The translations under genes and the position numbers were made by a program. DNA of 22,487 nt from a virus, in the IMG/VR virus record IMGVR_UViG_3300044302_001795, positions 1 to 22,487 of that record. One strand, 5' to 3'. Positions 20,083-22,487 of the stretch are shown here, piece by piece (within the stretch, counting starts at the first letter, position 1; each line of letters begins with the position of its first letter). A model generated the notes under the pieces. That model saw nothing but the letters and a program-made list of their open reading frames with translations, was not told the origin of the DNA and made no database searches.

Positions 20083-20607
20083 TTAAAACCACCATGGCGT
20101 ATCTCTTTTAGTCCACTTAGCGATGTATGCTTTGTCGCCTCGGTAGTACGATCGGTAGGCAGTGATTGCGTCAGAGTTGCGATACTCGTCGGGCATAGCC
20201 TGAGCAAAGTCTGTAAGACCATCGTCAGGTAGTTTAATACTGGGTAGGTCGTATAATAGCTCAGCAGACTTATGCTTTCTATTGTATCGGTGTGTATACT
20301 CACGACCTAGTGCTATGCCTAGTGCCGTGAGATACATGTAATTTTGCATAGAGCTACGAACCCAGATAGAACAAGGGTGATTAGGCATCACAGGCTTGTA
20401 CGGAAAAATGTCGTACTCGCTAGAGTATTCCCGTAGTTTTTTGGTTTCATAGCTGTCGATAGCTTGGGGTATGTGCCCGAAAAAATGAGTAATCCAGTGC
20501 GCTGTACAAATCAGTTGTGCAGTCTCTAACGGCATTTTGACAACATGCTTGTCGAGGTGGTACTCGGCACAAGCACGAGGATTGTCATCTAATATAAATA
20601 TGTTCAT
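20083..20607 (-). CDS. Conserved phage protein, possibly DNA-repair related
   Basis: 174 residues: MNIFILDDNPRACAEYHLDK then HVVKMPLETAQLICTAHW, NHPCSIWVRSSMQNYMYLTA and a C-terminal AYRSYYRGDKAYIAKWTKRD. I recall this arrangement, with a (D/C)KHVVKM..E.AQ(L/I)(I/L)C(T/S)AH core and a W(T/K)KR.(V/T)P.W(F/W) tail, in many cyanophages and marine phages. Some relatives are labelled pyrimidine dimer DNA glycosylase-like, but I cannot confirm that. His and Arg residues are conserved enough to suggest an enzyme. Single-gene unit with its own promoter. Confidence 0.75.
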   Translation of the reverse strand: MNIFILDDNPRACAEYHLDKHVVKMPLETAQLICTAHWITHFFGHIPQAIDSYETKKLREYSSEYDIFPYKPVMPNHPCSIWVRSSMQNYMYLTALGIALGREYTHRYNRKHKSAELLYDLPSIKLPDDGLTDFAQAMPDEYRNSDAITAYRSYYRGDKAYIAKWTKRDTPWWF

Positions 20608-20629
20608 AATAAATACCCTATAAAAATTA

Positions 20630-20658
20630 AGGATAACTAATAAAAATTAGAAAGTAAA
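20630..20658 (-). promoter_or_regulatory. Promoter of the gene at 20083
   Basis: -35 TTTACT (20653-20658), 17-bp spacer, -10 TATCCT (20630-20635). A 12-bp stem just upstream (20663-20704) may end transcription of the previous gene. Confidence 0.7.
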
Positions 20659-20662
20659 GGAG

Positions 20663-20704
20663 TATGCGGTAGTGAAAAATGATAAAGTAAAAAACCACCG
20701 CATA
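20663..20704 (-). terminator. Candidate terminator-like hairpin
   Basis: TATGCGGT (20663-20670) pairs with ACCGCATA (20697-20704), extendable across one mismatch. The loop is long and T-rich on the minus strand. It lies between two transcription units, so termination is likely, though the form is not canonical. Confidence 0.45.
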
Positions 20705-20742
20705 CCAGCAACAAGGTAGTTAAAGGTGAACTAACGTAAAAT

Positions 20743-20910
20743 CTACCTTGTCGCTTTAAGTTTTGCTATTTTTTGTTTAAGCGTACCGTTCTCTACGGTC
20801 AGCTCATAGACCTTACGAGTCAGCATTCGTATTTCGCCTTGCTCGTGAGTTTCTATCTTGGAGCGACCATGCTTGGGTTGCTTTATAAAATTCATCTCGT
20901 CGTGTGCCAT
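20743..20910 (-). CDS. Small coiled-coil protein
   Basis: A 55-residue frame in a gap between longer genes: MAHDEMNFIKQPKHGRSKIE then MLTRKVYELTVENGTLKQKIAKL. The second half has a leucine-zipper-like L/V/I spacing (LTRKVYELTVENGTLKQKIAKL) and a basic end, suggesting a dimeric coiled coil. The promoter at 20938-20966 is in the usual position. Its stop codon lies in a 9-bp inverted repeat (20711-20719 with 20743-20751). Function unknown. Confidence 0.7.
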   Translation of the reverse strand: MAHDEMNFIKQPKHGRSKIETHEQGEIRMLTRKVYELTVENGTLKQKIAKLKATR

Positions 20911-20937
20911 AATATTCACTTATTATTAACTACTATT

Positions 20938-20966
20938 ATAGTAAAACTGAAAAACCCTAAAGTAAA
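20938..20966 (-). promoter_or_regulatory. Promoter of the gene at 20743
   Basis: -35 TTTACT (20961-20966), 17-bp spacer, -10 TACTAT (20938-20943); a TATAAT lies three bases further on. Confidence 0.7.
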
Positions 20967-20973
20967 GGACAAT

Positions 20974-21057
20974 CTAAAAGATAACTTCTATTAAAAAGAT
21001 GCAAACACAAAACGCTGTCACCAAAAAATAGATAAGTCGACCTAGTAGATTAAACAT
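20974..21057 (-). CDS. Tiny membrane peptide
   Basis: A 27-residue frame, MFNLLGRLIYFLVTAFCVCI then FLIEVIF, consisting of a single transmembrane helix. The start codon overlaps the end of the gene at 21050 (GATGTTTAA) and GGAAG lies seven bases upstream. Small hydrophobic peptides are common in early phage operons. It is short enough that chance is not excluded, but the ribosome binding site and operon overlap are good. Confidence 0.5.
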   Translation of the reverse strand: MFNLLGRLIYFLVTAFCVCIFLIEVIF

Positions 21058-21319
21058 CAACGTCTTCCTTCCAGTCTTCTATAGTGATTTTATAAGACTT
21101 TCCGTAGACGTCCTTGACGTATATTTCTTTAATGAATGGTCCACTTACCCAATCAGACTTTGAGTCATCAACATGACCAACCTCGCCAATCAATGGCTCT
21201 TGAGGTGTTGCAAAAAAGTGGTGTTTTATTTGTGCTTTGTCAATACATTTTTTTAGTAAGCCCTGTATTTCATACGCTATGTACTGCGAATATGAGGCTG
21301 TTTCTGGATTTAATACCAT
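21050..21319 (-). CDS. Unrecognised small protein
   Basis: 89 residues: MVLNPETASYSQYIAYEIQG then LLKKCIDKAQIKHHFFATPQ, followed by VDDSKSDWVSGPFIKEIYVK and YKITIEDWKEDVDV. The N-terminal half is helical, the second half beta-rich with alternating Tyr, Ile and Val. No motif recognised. It has its own promoter and is followed directly by the tiny membrane peptide. Confidence 0.78.
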   Translation of the reverse strand: MVLNPETASYSQYIAYEIQGLLKKCIDKAQIKHHFFATPQEPLIGEVGHVDDSKSDWVSGPFIKEIYVKDVYGKSYKITIEDWKEDVDV

Positions 21320-21350
21320 TTGCTTTCTCCTTTATAATAAGTATTAAACT

Positions 21351-21379
21351 AGCATATAACCGCTTTACTTGAAGGTAAA
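21351..21379 (-). promoter_or_regulatory. Promoter of the gene at 21050
   Basis: -35 TTTACC (21374-21379), 17-bp spacer, -10 TATGCT (21351-21356), about 30 bases upstream of the start codon; AAAGGAG ribosome binding site follows. Confidence 0.8.
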
Positions 21380-21385
21380 GGAACA

Positions 21386-21679
21386 TCAATTTAATGCTAG
21401 TGGTTGTCCTCGCATGACTCTAAACGCAGCATCGAGGATAACTTTCATTTGACGTTTTAATTCTTCATCTTTCATTAGGTCTTGTGAATCTACGTCGGCA
21501 TAGCCCAGTAGTTCAGAAACTGCACAAAACAACAAAGCAGGAGGAATTAATTCTTTTTCCATATCTAGATTTTTTATGGTGACTTCACAGATTTTAGAAA
21601 TGACCCTAGCAAGAGCCAAAATTTCTTCTAATCCTTCGTCGTCGTCTTCTGTCCAGAGTAGCCTCTGGTCAAACTTCAT
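21386..21679 (-). CDS. Unrecognised helical acidic protein
   Basis: 97 residues: MKFDQRLLWTEDDDEGLEEI then LALARVISKICEVTIKNLDM, and a C-terminal helix QMKVILDAAFRVMRGQPLAL. Mostly predicted helix with an acidic N-terminal patch. It overlaps the upstream gene by four bases (ATGA), so the two form an operon. No known family. Confidence 0.78.
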   Translation of the reverse strand: MKFDQRLLWTEDDDEGLEEILALARVISKICEVTIKNLDMEKELIPPALLFCAVSELLGYADVDSQDLMKDEELKRQMKVILDAAFRVMRGQPLALN

Positions 21680-22041
21680 TCTGTTTCCTCTTGAGGCTTG
21701 AAGGCTGTTGATCCCCCATGGCTTTTAAAATATTTTTGTGGCTCTTGTTTTATAGCTGTTAGTTCCAGCTTCCAGACTTCCGAGTCAAGATGCTTTCCGT
21801 CTTCCCGTATCGCATCGTCGGGGTAGTACTGTATACTTACATTCGACAGTAGTTCTATAAAGTCTTCGTAGCTGGGGCGCTTACCCTTGACGTTATTTAA
21901 GGGTAGAATAGCTTCGTGTTGGTCTCGCCAAGTCATCCAGCGTATTTTGTCTCCTAAATTAGTGCCTTTTATTACTAAAGACATTTCTCCAGGTCGTTTT
22001 TTCCACTCTTTCATGAGCTTCTTGAGTTCTTTTGTTTTCAC
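21676..22041 (-). CDS. Unrecognised basic/helical protein, GTG start
   Basis: 121 residues from a GTG seven bases after AAAGGAG. The start (M)KTKELKKLMKEWKKRPGEMS is an amphipathic basic helix, then LVIKGTNLGDKIRWMTWRDQ and VSIQYYPDDAIREDGKHLDS follow. No catalytic motif is visible. First gene of the two-gene operon 22041-21386. Function unknown. Confidence 0.78.
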   Translation of the reverse strand: MKTKELKKLMKEWKKRPGEMSLVIKGTNLGDKIRWMTWRDQHEAILPLNNVKGKRPSYEDFIELLSNVSIQYYPDDAIREDGKHLDSEVWKLELTAIKQEPQKYFKSHGGSTAFKPQEETE

Positions 22042-22070
22042 AACGTTCTCCTTTATTAAAATTAGGTAGG

Positions 22071-22103
22071 TATATAGTTTACTTAGATTAGGTACAAAGT
22101 AAA
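22071..22103 (-). promoter_or_regulatory. Weak candidate promoter of the 22041 operon
   Basis: TTTACT at 22098-22103 and TATATA at 22071-22076 are present, but the spacing is 21 bp, unlike the strict 17 bp of the other cassettes. At 17 bp only AAACTA is found. Confidence 0.35.
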
Positions 22104-22108
22104 CGAGT

Positions 22109-22487
22109 TCAACTTTTTAAGAATCTTCTTTTCTTATAGTCGAACTTCAAGCCTTTTTCCCAGCCTATGGCTTTCCGAGCTTTTTGTTTTCTGTGCTCTG
22201 TAGCTTGTTTCTCTGATCTTCGATATCTAACTCTTTCTGCTCTTACGGGGGAGAGTTCTTCGATTATTATTTTATCGATTTCTTGCATGTCTTCCTGCGT
22301 GTAAGGTTCGTCGGGTATTGAAGCAACAATGTATCGAACATTGTCAGGTATGTTGCCTATAAAACTGCCGTGCATCCATGTAGGGTCGCCTAGACCATAT
22401 CGTGCTTCTTTCTTATGTTTTTCTTTCTTCTGTTTTTTATTACCTTTAGTTCCATACTCACTAAAGGGATTTTGATGCCTCTTTAGT
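22109..22487 (-). CDS. Basic protein, 5' end outside window
   Basis: The frame is open from its stop at 22109 through the right edge of the window, so the gene is incomplete. Within the window it reads RHQNPFSEYGTKGNKKQKKE, a Lys-rich region, then ARYGLGDPTWMHGSFIGNIP, VRYIVASIPDEPYTQEDMQE and a C-terminal SEKQATEHRKQKARKAIGWE. An internal ATG (MHGSF) would shorten it to 88 residues but the upstream frame looks coding. Very basic; nucleic-acid contact possible. No family recognised. Confidence 0.7.
   Translation of the reverse strand, partial: LKRHQNPFSEYGTKGNKKQKKEKHKKEARYGLGDPTWMHGSFIGNIPDNVRYIVASIPDEPYTQEDMQEIDKIIIEELSPVRAERVRYRRSEKQATEHRKQKARKAIGWEKGLKFDYKKRRFLKS

Noticed and set aside
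20031-20303. 90-codon minus-strand frame in another phase
   Set aside because: It overlaps the well-supported gene at 20083-20607 and runs into the leader of the next operon; its codon text looks out-of-frame.

Overview
The window looks like part of a tailed, probably marine, double-stranded DNA phage (Caudoviricetes) or a metagenomic contig of one. Every gene I accept lies on the minus strand. The left half is a virion-assembly module with terminase, a P22-type portal, a GroES-like co-chaperonin, a scaffold-like protein, a major capsid protein and a gp4-like adaptor. The right half is a series of short, mostly unrecognised genes, typical of an early or accessory region. I see no integrase, tRNA, rRNA, CRISPR array or insertion sequence. 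Host cannot be read from the sequence; a marine bacterium with a sigma70-type RNA polymerase is an inference.

Layout, right to left in the direction of transcription. From 22487 to 13712 there are about 26 small genes in overlapping operons. They include a cytidylyltransferase (18870-19298), an AlkB-like 2OG-Fe(II) dioxygenase (16248-16853), a conserved phage protein of uncertain function (20083-20607) and several zinc-ribbon proteins. Most operons start with the same promoter cassette: a TTTACT-like -35 box, a spacer of exactly 17 bp, a TATGCT-like -10 box, then a TAATAAATAAT-like leader and an AAGGTG-type ribosome binding site. From 13711 to 13031 there is about 680 bp without a gene, holding word-repeat hairpins and a cluster of TTGGCTA boxes. 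From 12951 to 11178 there are four isolated small genes, each with its own leader. From 10897 to 1 runs the packaging and structural operon.

The outstanding feature is an island at 11032-11661. Over 630 nt, four of the sixteen dinucleotides (CA, TG, GA and TC, a set closed under reverse complement) are absent, except for one CA that is the start codon of the single gene inside. Every A/T run inside the island, except the one opened by that start codon, begins with T and ends with A. The rule holds through a promoter, a ribosome binding site, a 110-codon gene and a perfect-stem terminator, so it is not a coding effect. As a direct consequence the protein lacks Asp, Glu, His, Gln, Cys, Trp and internal Met. 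Even so it resembles the normally composed neighbour at 12661-12951, which suggests a real gene rewritten to obey a nucleotide-level rule. The leaders of the next two genes each contain a 47-nt stretch obeying the same rule. I know of no described system that explains this.
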